From NCBI GenBank assembly GCA_014529385.2, contig CM043947.1:103753811-103817810 (forward strand): a DNA stretch of 64,000 nucleotides. Direction: 5' to 3'. The translations under genes and the position numbers were made by a program. Numbering within the stretch: position 1 is the first letter of the stretch; the number at the start of each line of letters is the position of its first letter. Below the pieces are notes generated by a model. The model ran no database searches, had not been told where the DNA came from, and saw only the letters and a list, made by a program, of their open reading frames with translations. Source of the DNA: Adiantum capillus-veneris (lineage: Eukaryota; Streptophyta; Polypodiopsida; Polypodiales; Pteridaceae). Shown here in pieces: positions 20,059 to 31,530 of the stretch.

Positions 20059-21479
20059 ATCGAAGGTTTAGGTTATCCTAAGAAGCACTTTTCTTTTAGA
20101 AAACACCGAAAAGCACAAAAAGCTAAAAATAACATAAAATGCAAAAAATACATTAAAAAATAATTGAATCACATGTTCTCCTTGTCCAATTAAACAAGAA
20201 AACGGACTCACATTTCACTGAAAAGCACGAAAAATCATGAAAAGCTAAAAGAAGCGTGAAAAGCGCTCAAAAAGCAAATTTTTACAAAATTGAACCATAT
20301 CATCCTCCGGATACATAGATTGAGTATTCAACTCTTCTTTTCACAAAAAAGCACCAAAAATGCAAAAAGCAAGAAAAAGCTAAAAAACAAAATTTCTTTA
20401 AAACTGAACCAAATGTCCGTTTGACCTACTAGAACATGAAAACATTCTTGCTTTTAAGTTTAAAACCTTACAAAATTGTCAATACCAAAAAATTAAGAAG
20501 TGGACATTGAAATCTATTTTTCTTGATTTTAAAAGGGATTCAAAAATAGAGGATCTTAAAAGGAAGGGGATGTCGGCTGCAAACTTAAATCTCTCATTTG
20601 CTAAAACATGATCATTGTCTTAGTTATGAGGATCTTGTAAAACTACAATGTTTGAGACCCTCAAAATCATGTATTTTTTGATCAACATGCTATTTTGGTG
20701 TTTTATACCGCTTTCCTGTAGTTTTGTTGCAATCTAAACTCATTTGCTCACCAAAGAGACTGATCTAGTTAGTAAGAGTTATAGCCAAGAACCTACCTAT
20801 TGATCTTGATTTTTGCTCTTTATTTGCTAGCCTTCTATTCATTGTGGATATGCCATTTTGTCCTACCCAACAAGCCAATGTGGTCTCCATTCCCCAATCG
20901 GCTTGACTCCTTATGTATTGACATAGATATGATAATGCGCAGATATTTATGATGCATTCTTCACATAGAAACTTGCTAAGAGTCTTAGTTCAAAGGATAG
21001 TCTGAGGGACTACAGAGAATCTCATATTGCTGAATCTCCCACAAAAATGATCAAAATTAGAGATCATTTTAGACACCTCCCAAAAATCTTGGGGGTGGGC
21101 TGTCTCACGACAAAGGTTATGAGACAAGGCCAAGATGTAAGCATGGCCATGTGGGTAGAGGCCCTAGGGCAAGGCCATACCAAGTGTATGGCATGCATGC
21201 TCGGAGGACACTCTATAAATGTACATGGTTGGGAGGTTAGGAGCATGCCAATTTCCCCCTTGTCTCTTGACCCTTGTCAAGCCTGCAAGAGAAGCACCGA
21301 TTTTATTGATGATGGAGGAGCATATACAATAGTGGTTTTGAGATTTTGAACTCACACTCTCTCACTTGCAATGTGTAGCATGAAAGCTTCTCTCATCTTA
21401 CTATGTTAGCATATTCTTATAATAACACAAAGCTTGTTACTACTTGGTTATGCCCCTTCATGCTTATGTACAGTTTGAC
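19777..21479. other. No gene recognised; (GA)n tract
   Basis: AT-rich sequence with a GA repeat at 20003-20055 and repeated AAAAGC-type words (20090-20400). The open frames at 21047-21349 are weak and on both strands. Nothing assignable. Confidence 0.5.
20003..20055 (+). repeat. (GA)n microsatellite
   Basis: Uninterrupted GA dinucleotides, about 26 units. Confidence 0.95.
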
Positions 21480-22257
21480 CCAGGTCACTAATTATGGTGG
21501 GGTTGGCTATTGAGAAAAATTCAAAAACTTAAGGAGCTTATCCAAGACCATATGGATATGCCAAAAATGTATTGTTGAAATGTTCTCAACAAGCATAGGG
21601 TAGATAAAAGTGCGGGGGGTTACTACAATGAAAAATACATTTCACATGGGTTCAATAGTAGGGATTATATTTTCTAATTTTCTAACATTTTCACATACAT
21701 AAGGGTGTTGAAAAAACGATCCTGAAAAAATCTACACATTGAAAGGAAAAGGGTTTCTTTTACTAATGAAATACTCATAGCTAAGGGGTTTTATAGATAG
21801 TCCTTGAATGCACAAGATGTATAGGTTTTACATATAGTGACTCCCCAAGGATAAAATATGTATGCTCATGAGAAACATCGGCAAGTCACTTTCACAAGAG
21901 ATGCAAAGGTATTATTACATGTTCTAGGGCATTCAAAAAGTCTAAAATTTGGTATACACCTAAGTTGCCTACAAGATTTCTTTGCCCGCACACTCTTGTC
22001 TTCATCCGATTTTTCATGTAAGCCATTCATGTAAATGCTATATTGTTTATTGATAGGTTTTTGTCAATTTGAGTGAGCCTCCCACGGAGCCACATACATG
22101 CAAGTTCATTCTTGACTATCATGATACATGTACTCACCATCATGTTTACCACCAAGCGTTAGTTAGGTGGAAACATAGACATGAAGAAGGTGCCATGTGG
22201 AAAAAAACTAGTGTCCTTAACAAAGAAATACCTTGCTTTAGTTTTCAAGTGCTGTAA
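21480..22257 (+). pseudogene. Chromovirus (gypsy) integrase tail and chromodomain, fossil
   Basis: From 22069 the plus strand is open for 62 codons and encodes ILDYHDT, then VYHQALVRWKHRHEEGAMW and KEIPCF. This is the C-terminal chromodomain of plant chromoviruses (the ALV+WK....E.A.WE core is visible, W in MWKK). Upstream, read with stops, are weak matches to the integrase C-terminal region (KIQKLKELIQ, YYNEKYISHGF near 21500-21650). The PPT and LTR start follow directly. Only the 3' end of the element remains. The chromodomain targets integration to particular chromatin. Confidence 0.8.
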
Positions 22258-22269
22258 AAATGCTTCTCC

Positions 22270-22283
22270 AAGGGGGGGATTAA
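22270..22283 (+). other. Polypurine tract
   Basis: AAGGGGGGGATTAA directly before a TG start at 22284 and 13 bases after the chromodomain stop. Supports a plus-strand element end. Confidence 0.8.
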
Positions 22284-22922
22284 TGTGAGGCTAAGGGGTA
22301 GAAACAACCCAATGACAAACCAATGTGGGGATATTTGTATCAGAGTACAATGGGATGGCTGGGAGGAGCATTTGGCTCCTTGGCTCTAGGCCTCTATGAA
22401 CACCCCAAAACAACAAAAACTTTATTTTGACAATAGAAAAACTTGAAAATTCATAAAAAAGGCTTCTTCTTTGTCTTCCCCATTTGTGGAGAGAGAAATT
22501 CTGCATACATTCCCAATTCCCCATTATTTACATATGTCCATAACCTCTTTACATAGCCTCCACAAATCCCCTTCTTCCTAGCTCATATCCTTGTCTCTTG
22601 TTTCTCATAGCCTCTTTCATCGAGAGAGAGGATGAGTGAGATCCTTGTGGGAATTATTTTTATTTATTTTCTTTGCACTAGAAATATTCATGGAAGTCAA
22701 TCCTCCCTCCTCCCTCCTCCCCTTCCATGGGGTCCATTTCTTCCCTTTTGTTTTGCACCTTCATTTTAATGCAAACCAATCGCTTAGTCAAGTTGTAAAA
22801 CCAACCACATGCATGAGAACTCTTATCATTTTGGGAAACCCATGTTGGGCCCTCTCTCTTCAATTTTTGATCCCTCCCCGAGTTCAAGTGAGCTCTCCTA
22901 GTAGGGACTACCCTTCTCTATA
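22284..22922 (+). repeat. 3' LTR of the plus-strand chromovirus (right edge undefined)
   Basis: Begins TGTGAGGCTAAGG after the PPT. I could not find the matching 5' LTR or a clear CA end, so the right boundary given is only approximate. Small open frames here (22291-22524, 22636-22923) are not convincing. Confidence 0.45.
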
Positions 22923-23524
22923 ATTAAAAATGACTCACTCATTTGGGGCCATCTACATGCTTGAGAAACGGAGAACACAACATGTTACCAAGTCAATTTC
23001 CATAATTACCATCGATTGTCGACAACGGCCAATAAATTCCAACACATAGCATACATGCATAGTCAAGAGAGCATCTACCAAAGCTCAAGAGATCTAGAGC
23101 TTTTTCCCAAGAACAACCCCTCTCTGAACTGATACCAAATGAAAGAGCCTCTTGTATGTTTATACCCTACAAACTATGCCTCCATTGTTGCATGTGGGTT
23201 TAAGGCCACACACATGGAAAACCGTGAGACAATTTCCAATTCTATATCTTCAAAGTCACAAAAAAACCACCAACCTTCTTCTTAGAAAGTGTGAAATGAT
23301 CATGACTTGGCCAAATGGGGCGTAATTTTGGCCCTGTAAAACCTTACTAGCTCTCAAGAAAGTCTCGCATACCCCAAGCTTCAACTATGGTAAAAAAATC
23401 ATCAAATAAACCCATTCTTGCAATGGACTTTCCTCATCCAAAAATGTTGAGAAACTGCAAAAACTATTCAACTTTGATAAAATTGAGCATAACTTGGCAA
23501 TTTTGAGCCCAATATGAGTAACGT
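22923..23524. other. No gene recognised
   Basis: AT-rich sequence between LTR-like segments. Only short random frames. Confidence 0.45.
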
Positions 23525-23812
23525 TGTAATGAAAATGGACTAGAAACATTGAGAATAGCGGATTTAAGAAAAGCGTGGTGAACATTTTCATGAGAATAAT
23601 TTAAGAAAATAGAGGGTGAAGTTGATTAGAGGTAGTTACATAACCATTATACTTAATTAACTTGGCATGAACAATACTTTGCAAGAGAGAGAATTGGAGA
23701 ACTTGACAACAATTGAGGACCGGATTTATGTGGAGCCAGTCCCCCTCCAAAATTCTTTTGTATTATAGTTTCTCCCAGAAAGAGAGACCTGGTACAATAC
23801 AACTTTGTGTTC
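23525..23812 (-). repeat. Extra LTR-end copy in tandem with the left LTR
   Basis: TGTAATGAAAATGG... at 23525 parallels TGTAATGGAAATGG... at 23813 for about 290 bases, including 'cggatttatgtggagcc' in both. It is a diverged tandem copy of the LTR end, not flanked by its own internal domain. Confidence 0.8.
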
Positions 23813-24420
23813 TGTAATGGAAATGGCCTATGAACTTTAAGAGTAGCGGAATCAGGAATTTAGAAAGAGCACTTTTGAGAGATTACTTTGTGAGCATAGC
23901 GTGTGAACTTAATTGATGGTAGCAACATAAACATGGTACTTCGTTAACTTGGCATGAACAATACTTTTGCAAGAGAGAGAGTTTAGAGAACATGACACCC
24001 GTTGAAGACCGGATTTATGTGGAGCCGGTCCCCCCTCCAATAGGCATTTGTATTATAGTTTCTGCCATCAAGAGAGACTTGGTAGAATACAATATTTGTG
24101 TTTCTTGTGACCTAGGTGATGCAATGAATATGGAAATCTTCATGCATCACAAGCATAACATAAACTTTGTAGAAAGCATTAACTATCCCAAGCCTCAGTC
24201 CCAAGGCCTCAAACACCTTCGAAGGTGGAGAGAGCTAGCGGGGCTAGCATACATAATAGCATAGTAATGAATATGGAAAGCTTAAGCATTGAAGCATGGC
24301 TCTTGGTTGGATTTTCATTCCATAGCCAAGAGTGTTGGTGTAGGCTCTCACTTCTCACAAGCTTGGAGAAGGAGGTGGAGTTCCTCTACTTTCACCAAGT
24401 GAGAATGAATCCACCAAATG

Positions 24421-24448
24421 AGTGTGTGTGTGTGTGTGTGTGTGTGTG
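24421..24448 (+). repeat. (GT)n microsatellite in LTR
   Basis: Run of alternating TG inside the left LTR; absent from the right copy. Confidence 0.9.
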
Positions 24449-24897
24449 GTGTATACCCCCCCCTAGCACACCCCTTGCTTGCTTGGGGCGAGTTCTACCT
24501 TTTTCTCATGCCTCAAGCTCATTGCAACCCTCTCCCCCTAGCCAATCACATGCAGCATGCATTTCAAGTACATGGGTAGTCTTTGGACAAGTGTCCTCCG
24601 TACCCCTTAGAGAGAGAGAGAGCTTGAAAATATCTAGATATTTGTTGGATGGAACTAGAAGCTCATTGGACCCCTCTTTAGCCCAACCAATAGCATACAA
24701 GCACACCATGTGGCTAAGCATAGGGAGAGTCTGACATGTGTCCCATGTGCCCCATGAGAAAAGGGTGCCCTTTGGGTGAGTGGGAGGTTAAGTCAAAGAT
24801 TCTTCTAACTTTGGGGCTTTCCCCCTTTTTTGTAGGGTCTCTTTTTGACTCAAGCACCTTACCCCCCATGCATAGGAAGCTTCTCAATAACCTTCCC

Positions 24898-25027
24898 CAT
24901 CAAGCATGACAAGCACCTCAAGCACCTTAGTCATCAAGCACGACAAGGGCCTCAACACCTTAGTCATCAAGCACGACAAGCACCTCAAGCACCTTAGTCA
25001 GCAAGCATGACAAGCACCTCAAGCTTA
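24898..25027 (+). repeat. 34 bp tandem repeat, about 4 copies
   Basis: Unit begins CATCAAGCATGACAAGCACC and ends CACCTTAGT; copies start near 24898, 24932, 24965 and 24999. One partial unit exists in the right LTR (31100-31180 region). Confidence 0.85.
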
Positions 25028-25145
25028 GGTCGGGCTCCCAACCTCAAGCTCAACCCTAGCTTGTCTAAGGTCAAAGGACTTTTAACACTAACTATTGGAG
25101 GTCTTTAACGAAGCTAACCCTAAGGTCTTTTAAGCTCCATTAGAT

Positions 25146-25347
25146 GCACGTTGCTCTTTGATAGACTACCTCCTTTTGGACCTGTATTGAGATGTAACCA
25201 TCTCTCCTCTTGGTCCCTTGTTGAGATAAGTCTAGAAGCACTTATTGCACATTGCTCTTTGGTAGACCGTCTCCTTTTGTACCCCTATTGAGATGCAACC
25301 ATCTCTCCTTTTGGTCCCCTATTGAGATAGGTGCAGAAGCACATGTC
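25146..25347 (+). repeat. 101 bp tandem duplication within LTR
   Basis: GCACGTTGCTCTTTGATAGA at 25146 recurs as GCACATTGCTCTTTGGTAGA at 25247, with the following ~100 bases similar. The right LTR has only one copy. Confidence 0.85.
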
Positions 25348-25508
25348 TCTATTCTAACCCTTGTTCCCATTTATTCTCCCACATTAAATAATCAGTTTAA
25401 TATGAGAAAATCATTTGGGCTAGCTAGATATTAGATTTTATGACATTACCTGTCTCTTGAAATCATCATCGTCCTTGACTATGAGGTAGAGAAGATAAAA
25501 CCTAGTCA

Positions 25509-27594
25509 TTAGTCCATGTTACTTAGCGGATAGAGGATCCCTTTTTACCCTACGACATCATTCCAAAATGGATGACTAATACATTTGTTGCTTGGGAGAC
25601 GTAGCTGCCGCAAGCATGTCTGCTCTTTAGTCCATATCATACTTCCAAAGTAGAGTGACAAGTTCTACTTGGTGTTTGGGAGACGTCGTCACCACAAACA
25701 TGATTCTAAGCATGCATACTATTTAAATTTGTGCACAATAAAAAGAGAACTAGTCTTATAAGACAATTTTTTTTTTTCATTTAAAATGCATTTTCATATG
25801 CTTACTTTAAGGCATCATTGTAAGCATTGCACAAGGTTCATATTATCCTTAAGCTAGGTTCTTTGCATCCATCTAGCATCTTTAAAAGAATAATTCTTAA
25901 ACTTAATAAGATATCATCAGATAATCTTACCGTTTCTTAATACCTTGTCTTCATGTCATAGGATGGACTCAGATTGAAGCACTTCTTCTTCATCTTTGAT
26001 TTTAGAGGCTATGCAACTATTGCTTCTTTTGGTGGCACTCCTTTGTAAGGCTTACGTAGGCTCTCATGGAAAACATTGTGTAGCATGAGCCAATGATCGG
26101 GCAACTTTAATTGATAAGCCATCTCATTGATTGGCTTAAGCAAAAAGGACCATAGTATCTTTTTGCTAGTTTAACATAATACTCTTGGTGGCCCAAAGGA
26201 TTCTTGCGTGTAGTATGCCTTAGCACTAGTTTGGTACCAAAAAGGACACTTTAGGGTCCTTTTTTTTCGGATTTAAATAAAATGGTACATGAAATCTAGA
26301 ACATATCTCAAGAAAAGCTTTTGCAAACTTATAAAATGTTATTCAAATTACTCATACAAATTATAATTCCTCATTTTTGATCATAACCTCAATAGTAACT
26401 ACACTTGTGAAAAGAACCTACCCAAATAGCATTCAATGTTTCATTAAAACTCGTACTCTAGCTTAAGAAAAAAATGAGTAGGGTGCATGTAATAATCCGT
26501 GGTAACTACTTATATATGTGTTTGATATTTTTGCAATTGTCATGTGAGAAAAAAATCCTTTGTGACTAGAATTAAATATAGAAAGTCATGTGAGTCAAAT
26601 ATGCAATGTTCACAAATTCAATTAACGATCACAAAAAACATTTAGTTCATCAAAATTTACAATGTCTTATGATGCATATATACTGGATTTATGACTCCCT
26701 TACATAAGGTGATAATTTTTAATGGTTATGCAAGCCACATTTGGTGATTTATGGAATATCTAAAAAACTATGCATGTTGTAATTATGATTTTTTTTTTAT
26801 CAAAGATAAGCCTTAAAATAAAGTCCACTTTTGGATTTTTCTATTCATCTCACTTATTTGTATACAATTACCGCATATGGACACAATTGGGAGATTTATA
26901 TACACACTTTCATTAGTTTTTCATAACAATGTTTTTTTGGCAAGAAAGTAGGCACTATAATTTTTTTAAAATGAGCTTAAATTACAAGATGCCTATGAGT
27001 TTGAACCCTTGAGTTTGACTATAAATACATTATAAACCTTAGGTTTTGTCCCATAACATGATCATGTTAATGAAAGAGGCCTTGAAAGACCAAAATTTTC
27101 CTCTTTGTTAGCATTTTCAAGATTTTGGTCTTTTGATTATAACAAAAATCTAGTCCCATAACTAGGTTATGAAGCTCAATTTCTTGCTATAATAAGTTTT
27201 TTCCTATCCATACACCTTGAAATCTATGCAAAATCTTATTTTGAGGAGAAGTTATATTCAATTTATGAAACTTTTGTTAAAACTGCAGTAAATTTCTATG
27301 ATTTTTTCATCTTTAAATTTTATCATTATAATCTTAATTTGGTATTAATTTCGGCAAAAGTAAAATTTAGCTATGTTCTTCACCTCATAGCTGACCTAAG
27401 ATATGAACGTGACCTATGAATGTTTTTTATAGATTCACCAAATAATTATGACAAGTTGCTAGAAAAACAGGACACTTCAGTGTCTCAGGACATTTTAGTG
27501 TCCGATTACAGAACTAGTGCTAATTAGATGAACCTTGATAAATTTTAGCAAGACCCAATCATTTTCCTTAAAGACTAAGGCTCTTCTATGCTTA
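25509..27594. other. Unreadable internal region
   Basis: AT-rich, no open frame over 60 codons. Expected to have held RT-integrase of the surrounding element, but I cannot see domain motifs. The polypurine tract expected after 25508 is not obvious. Confidence 0.45.
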
Positions 27595-27798
27595 TTAGCA
27601 GCAACCCTTTTTACCTTTGCTTTGAGATGGATATAACCTCTTTAATCTTTGGAAAAGATTCTTGTGAGTCTCGGTTAAATTCATTAGTAGCGAAGATCTT
27701 CCCATGTACTTTAAGTAGTAAGGGACTTTTGGATCTTCCCTCTTTAACTTTGAAAGATGCTTTCCCCATAGAAGCATGTACGATATCATTGTACTCAT
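27595..27798 (-). pseudogene. Short open frame, identity unknown
   Basis: 67 codons, lysine/leucine-rich. Another minus-strand frame of the same bases is also open for about 60 codons (YNDIVHASMGKASFKV...) and looks more protein-like. Probably a relic of the element's polyprotein but not assignable. Confidence 0.35.
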
Positions 27799-27979
27799 AG
27801 TCTATAAGAGGTAGGTAATTCTTTCATTGAAAACGTTGATCTACTTCCATGACATAGGCTTTTAGTAGATTCAATAATCATTAGATTAGTAATTTCCCTT
27901 TGGTCATCCGTTTGTGGATGATAGGCCGAAAGAGAAATTTAATCTACTCGCTAGATTCTCAAAGAGATCGTTCTAGAAA

Positions 27980-28177
27980 TTACTGGTCATTCTGGGATCT
28001 TTGTCTAACACTGATGCTTGAAAATTTGAGATCTAAAAAGGGTTGTATCCCTTTTTCCACCAATTCATGCACTTGCCTCATGATCTCCTCTTGTTGAGCT
28101 TGTGAAACTCGATATGGAGGCTTGTTAGGTGGTGAGCTTCCTGGTAGGAGCTCAATTGCATGGTCATCATCCGTCAT
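27980..28177 (-). pseudogene. gypsy RT N-terminal fragment
   Basis: Contains IELLPGSSPPNKPPYRVS, QQEEIMRQVHELVEKGIQP: the conserved lead-in to chromovirus RT. Conservation stops after about 45 residues, where a deletion or decay begins. Confidence 0.88.
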
Positions 28178-28267
28178 TTTAGAGGTAGCTCACTAGGGAT
28201 GTCATTAATGAAAACATCTTGGAATCCATTAAGGAAATTAGACAACTCTAATTCCTCTTGATTTCGC

Positions 28268-28570
28268 TTATTGCAGGGATATGGTGTTCCCCGACTCATG
28301 AGCATCTATGTATATGCTCTTTTCCCTGAAGGTGAAGTAGATTCTCCTTTTAGGGAACTTCATGTTGGGAACCATGCGGTTAAACCATGGTGCCCCAATG
28401 ATATGTTTGAGAGGGGAGATGAAGAAATCATTTTTGTCCACATAGCTTTGGACATGAAGCCTTAATTTTCCAATTAAGGAGGTAACTGAGACGTCTTGTC
28501 CCTTGATAGCTCCATTGGCTTTCAATGCATCTCCCATCTTGTGGGCTTGTATGCCTAGCTTAGTGGTCAA
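28268..28570 (-). pseudogene. gypsy protease, second half
   Basis: Follows in line from a degraded active-site region just upstream (ILFDHGSTKA, where D-x-G is kept near 28620). Contains FFISPLKHIIGAPWF, the usual 'iLGm.WL' region of gypsy proteases. Catalytic Asp is present but the Ser/Thr is His. Confidence 0.7.
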
Positions 28571-28839
28571 CTCTGTGGATATGAAGCTTTAGTTGAACCA
28601 TGATCAAACAAAATAAAGGCATCATGATCTTCCATCTTTCCCCAAGCATAGGAAAGGAGAAATACTTGGCAATGAGCATCCTCTTTTGGATCTTCAAACA
28701 TAGAGGCTATAGGAATCTCATTGCAGGCAATTCTCTTGGGGCAAGGACAATAACCATGGCCTTGCTCCCCACACTTAAAACATTTGTGGTCCTTACAAAA
28801 AGCTTCTAGATCTTTAGGAGAGAGTTTATATTTACCTTT
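28571..28839 (-). pseudogene. gypsy gag zinc knuckle to protease active site
   Basis: Read across a stop at about 28838 and another before the protease half. Encodes CFKCGEQGHGYCPC (C-x2-C-x4-H-x4-C) near 28770-28740 and DHGS near 28610. Bridges gag and protease. Confidence 0.7.
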
Positions 28840-29244
28840 TTAAACTCCCTTCTCCTTGGACCGATTGTTGTTGCTGTTGGAATAGCCTTGGTAAGAATTT
28901 TGGGCATTGGTTTTCCTCTTGGCATCACTTTTGTCTTTATTTTCCGTGGGCTTGACATTTCGTCTAGCGCCTTGTTGGAAATTGATACGCGAAGCAACCA
29001 TGGTGGGGTGGATTACTTTGATGATACAACCAGGCCATTGAGAATTGATATACTTGGCCATCTCTTTGGGTAATCCCGGACAGAATTGTTGCTTTTGCTC
29101 GGCGAAGTCTATCTTTTGTAAGACAGTAGCCTTGAGATATAACTTGTCCACATATTTGTGGATAGACTCATGAGAGAGAATAGTTAAACTCCACCACTCG
29201 GCGAGCACGTTGTCCTTTGCATCGCTTGCAAGGAATTGCTTCAT
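28840..29244 (-). pseudogene. gypsy gag C-terminal capsid part
   Basis: 134 codons: HESIHKYVDKLYLKATVLQ, FCPGLPKEMAKYI, then a basic, Asn/Gln-rich linker. The pattern (Y...L......L.......F..GL) is the second half of a retrotransposon Gag. The upstream gag half is at 29266-29463 after a stop and frame change. Confidence 0.8.
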
Positions 29245-29265
29245 GATGGAAACTCATAGAGTTTT

Positions 29266-29463
29266 CTATGTCTTTGGGGCTTTGTTGTTGCCACGAAGGC
29301 TAGCCCACCATTGACGAGCCAATTTTTGGAAGTGCATAGCTACATGGTGTAGCTTGGAGGACTCTATGAAGCCCTCGTCTCCAAAGGCCGCATCAAGATG
29401 CTGGATGAAGGCTAATACTTCGTCAGTAGCACCAAAGGTGCCATTATAGGTGAGAAAAGACAT
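29266..29463 (-). pseudogene. gypsy gag N-terminal capsid part
   Basis: 65 codons with KLHHVAMHFQKLARQWWASL, the conserved helix containing the W that anchors Gag capsids. Starts at an ATG at 29463, but the original start is probably further upstream. Confidence 0.8.
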
Positions 29464-30435
29464 ACTCTTTCCTCCCTCTTTGAACTTCTTTAGCTTTTGT
29501 GACCTTTTCCATGTAGGTAAGATTTACGATGTCCTCCCCTCTTGTATTCTCTAGGAGAATAGCCATAGCTTTCATCGGTAGAGAAGGAAGGTGAAGAAGA
29601 AGGAGAAGAGGGTGACCTCTTTCTTACCCTTTTCTTCTTGTGTTTCCTCTATACCCTTTTGGAGTGATGAGGAGAAGGACTATGGGCTAACCATTTCCTC
29701 TTAGGAGGAGTTGGCAATTGTTTAGTCCATCATCTTCGTGGAGCCACATCTTCGAAGGAACTTAGGGATTCATTACTTTCTTGTTCTTTGGATTCCTCCT
29801 CGCGTATGGGAGAGAGTCTTATTTTGGGGGTCTCATCAAGAGGCCTCCTAAGTGCTCTCTCCTCTTGGAGAGGAAAGGAAATCCCATAAGCACAAAGTTC
29901 TTGAGTACTTTTGGCTTACAAAGCGGGGTAACCCATAGCTTGTTGCAACCTAGTAACAAGATAATTAACAAACATGTGGGCATCATCATTAGTTATCAAT
30001 GTTCATTCTACTCTCTTGGTTATTGTCAGCCATGTTAATTAAACTTATGTGTTTACTTAGTGTATGCTTTGGCAATTCAAAATCTTAGTTGCTATTGCTC
30101 TTAGCCTTCGAAAATAGGCACTTAAGTATCTACACCCACGGCTCGAATTGGTTAATTATAGAGAGTAGTGGAGTGGGTCTAACATATCAGAGTTTTCGAG
30201 GGATAGCTCCTTTCGGACTTCTTATGGCTCAATAATGGTAAAGCCGTAGGCAAGTCTAAAAAGACTCCATTATTAAGATCAAAGCTCTCGAGGTGTGCAC
30301 CATATCCCACATAGTGGGCTAAACAAAACCGATAATAGATCCCAGTCCCACTTACCCTAATATAATTAATAAAATAAATCATTAATAGGCTACTTAACGA
30401 CCTCTCTTCTTAAGCAAGAAAAGAGAAACCAAATG
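29464..30435. other. Leader region between PBS and gag
   Basis: About 970 bases with no convincing gene (short frames 29781-30038 and 30179-30382 only). Some minus-strand serine/arginine-rich stretches near 29500-29700 (SPSP... coded) could be an N-terminal gag extension in decay. Confidence 0.45.
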
Positions 30436-30447
30436 CTCTGATACCAA
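30436..30447 (-). other. Primer-binding site, initiator-Met tRNA type
   Basis: Minus strand TGGTATCAGAGC, one base after the LTR edge, is the classic plant PBS complementary to tRNA-iMet. It fixes the orientation of the element. Confidence 0.9.
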
Positions 30448-30448
30448 T

Positions 30449-31014
30449 GTAATGGAAATGACCTATGAACTTTGAGAGTAGCGGAATTAGGAATTTAGAA
30501 AGAGCACTTTTGTGAGATTACTTTGTGAGCATAATGGGTGAACTTAATTGATGGTAGCAACATAAACATGGTCAACCCCCTCTCGTAGCTCATGCTTGTG
30601 GCTCATTGGCTCTCTCAAGCCTAGCCGATCACAAGCCTTGGTCACAACTAGAAATAGAGGTAGCCTTTGGACAAATGTCCTTCTTTCCACTTTGAGAGAG
30701 AGAGGGCTTGATAAACGCTTAAAAAATTAATTTAATTAGCTAAATTCTCATTGGACCTCACTAAGGATCAATCAATAGGCTGTAGGTAAACTTTGGGGGA
30801 AACTTAGCTTGGGCCTTGACATGTGTCCTATTTTCCTCTTTGAGAAAGGGGTGCCCTTTGGGTGAGGGTCGGGTCATTCTCTCTCATCTCCTACTTGTGT
30901 GGCTCGCCCCCGCCTTTGTAGAAATGATTTGACTTTCAAGAAACTCAAGAACCTTGGCCTCTAAGTACCTTAAGCACCTCAGTCATCATGCATGGGTCTA
31001 GCAAGAGCATGAGA

Positions 31015-31048
<34 letters not shown>

Positions 31049-31530
31049 TCTCTCATGCCCCTAGCTTCAAGGGCTTGCCCCCTCCTTGTAGGCATTGTCT
31101 TTGACTTCAAGCACATGCTTAGCTTGACCAAGCACCTTAGCTATCAAACATCTCATGCACTTTAATCATCAAGCACCTCAAGCATAGGCCTAGCTTAACC
31201 GAAGGTCTAAGGACTTTAACACTAACCTTTGTGAAGCTAAGCCTAATGTCTTCCAAGCTTCATTATGCAAACATTGTTCTTCAGTAGACCATCTCCTTGT
31301 GAGCCCTTGCTAAGATGGAACCATCTCCTTTGGCCCTATGTTGAGCTTGTCCTAAAAAACACATATTTATATTTTAGCTCTTGTTTCCCTTTTAGTTTCA
31401 CATATCAAATGATCAATTTAACATGAGAAATTCATTTGGGTAATGCTAGATATTAGATTTTATGACATTACCTCTCCGTTGAAACCATAGTTATCCTCGA
31501 CTATGAGGTAGAGAAGATAAAGTCTAATCA
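30449..31530 (-). repeat. 5' LTR of the decayed chromovirus-like element
   Basis: Starts TGTAATGGAAATGACC right after the PBS and ends ...CTAATCA. Matches 23813-25508 in blocks, 1082 bases against 1696. Contains a CT-rich run at 31014-31055. Confidence 0.87.
31014..31055 (+). repeat. (CT)n microsatellite in LTR
   Basis: CT dinucleotide run with one interruption, in the right LTR only. Confidence 0.9.

Larger units (their letters stand above)
23813..25508 (-). repeat. 3' LTR of decayed chromovirus-like element
   Basis: Starts TGTAATGGAAATGGCC and ends ...CCTAGTCA. Matches 30449-31530 at both ends and in blocks (for example 'cattagattttatgacattacc' type sequence near the end). It is about 600 bases longer than its partner because of segments at 23936-24490 and tandem repeats (34 bp at 24898-25027, 101 bp at 25146-25347). 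Confidence 0.85.
23813..31530 (-). mobile_element. Decayed Ty3/gypsy (CRM/Reina-type) element
   Basis: Two related LTRs flank an internal region with initiator-Met-type PBS, gag with CCHC knuckle, protease and the first part of RT on the minus strand. The PPNKPPYR...QQEEIMRQ..ELVEKG RT entry is characteristic of plant chromoviruses of the CRM/Reina group. Most of RT, RNase H and integrase is missing or unreadable between 25509 and 27979. I found no matching TSD, so one edge is probably lost. Confidence 0.8.

Noticed and set aside
21047-21349. 100-codon open frame, with an overlapping frame on the other strand
   Set aside because: No motif, both strands open, composition not protein-like enough.
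24225-24734. 169-codon plus-strand frame
   Set aside because: Inside the 3' LTR of a minus-strand element and includes a GT repeat encoding Cys-Val runs.
30436-30447. tRNA gene
   Set aside because: It is only a 12-base primer-binding site next to an LTR; no tRNA fold surrounds it.
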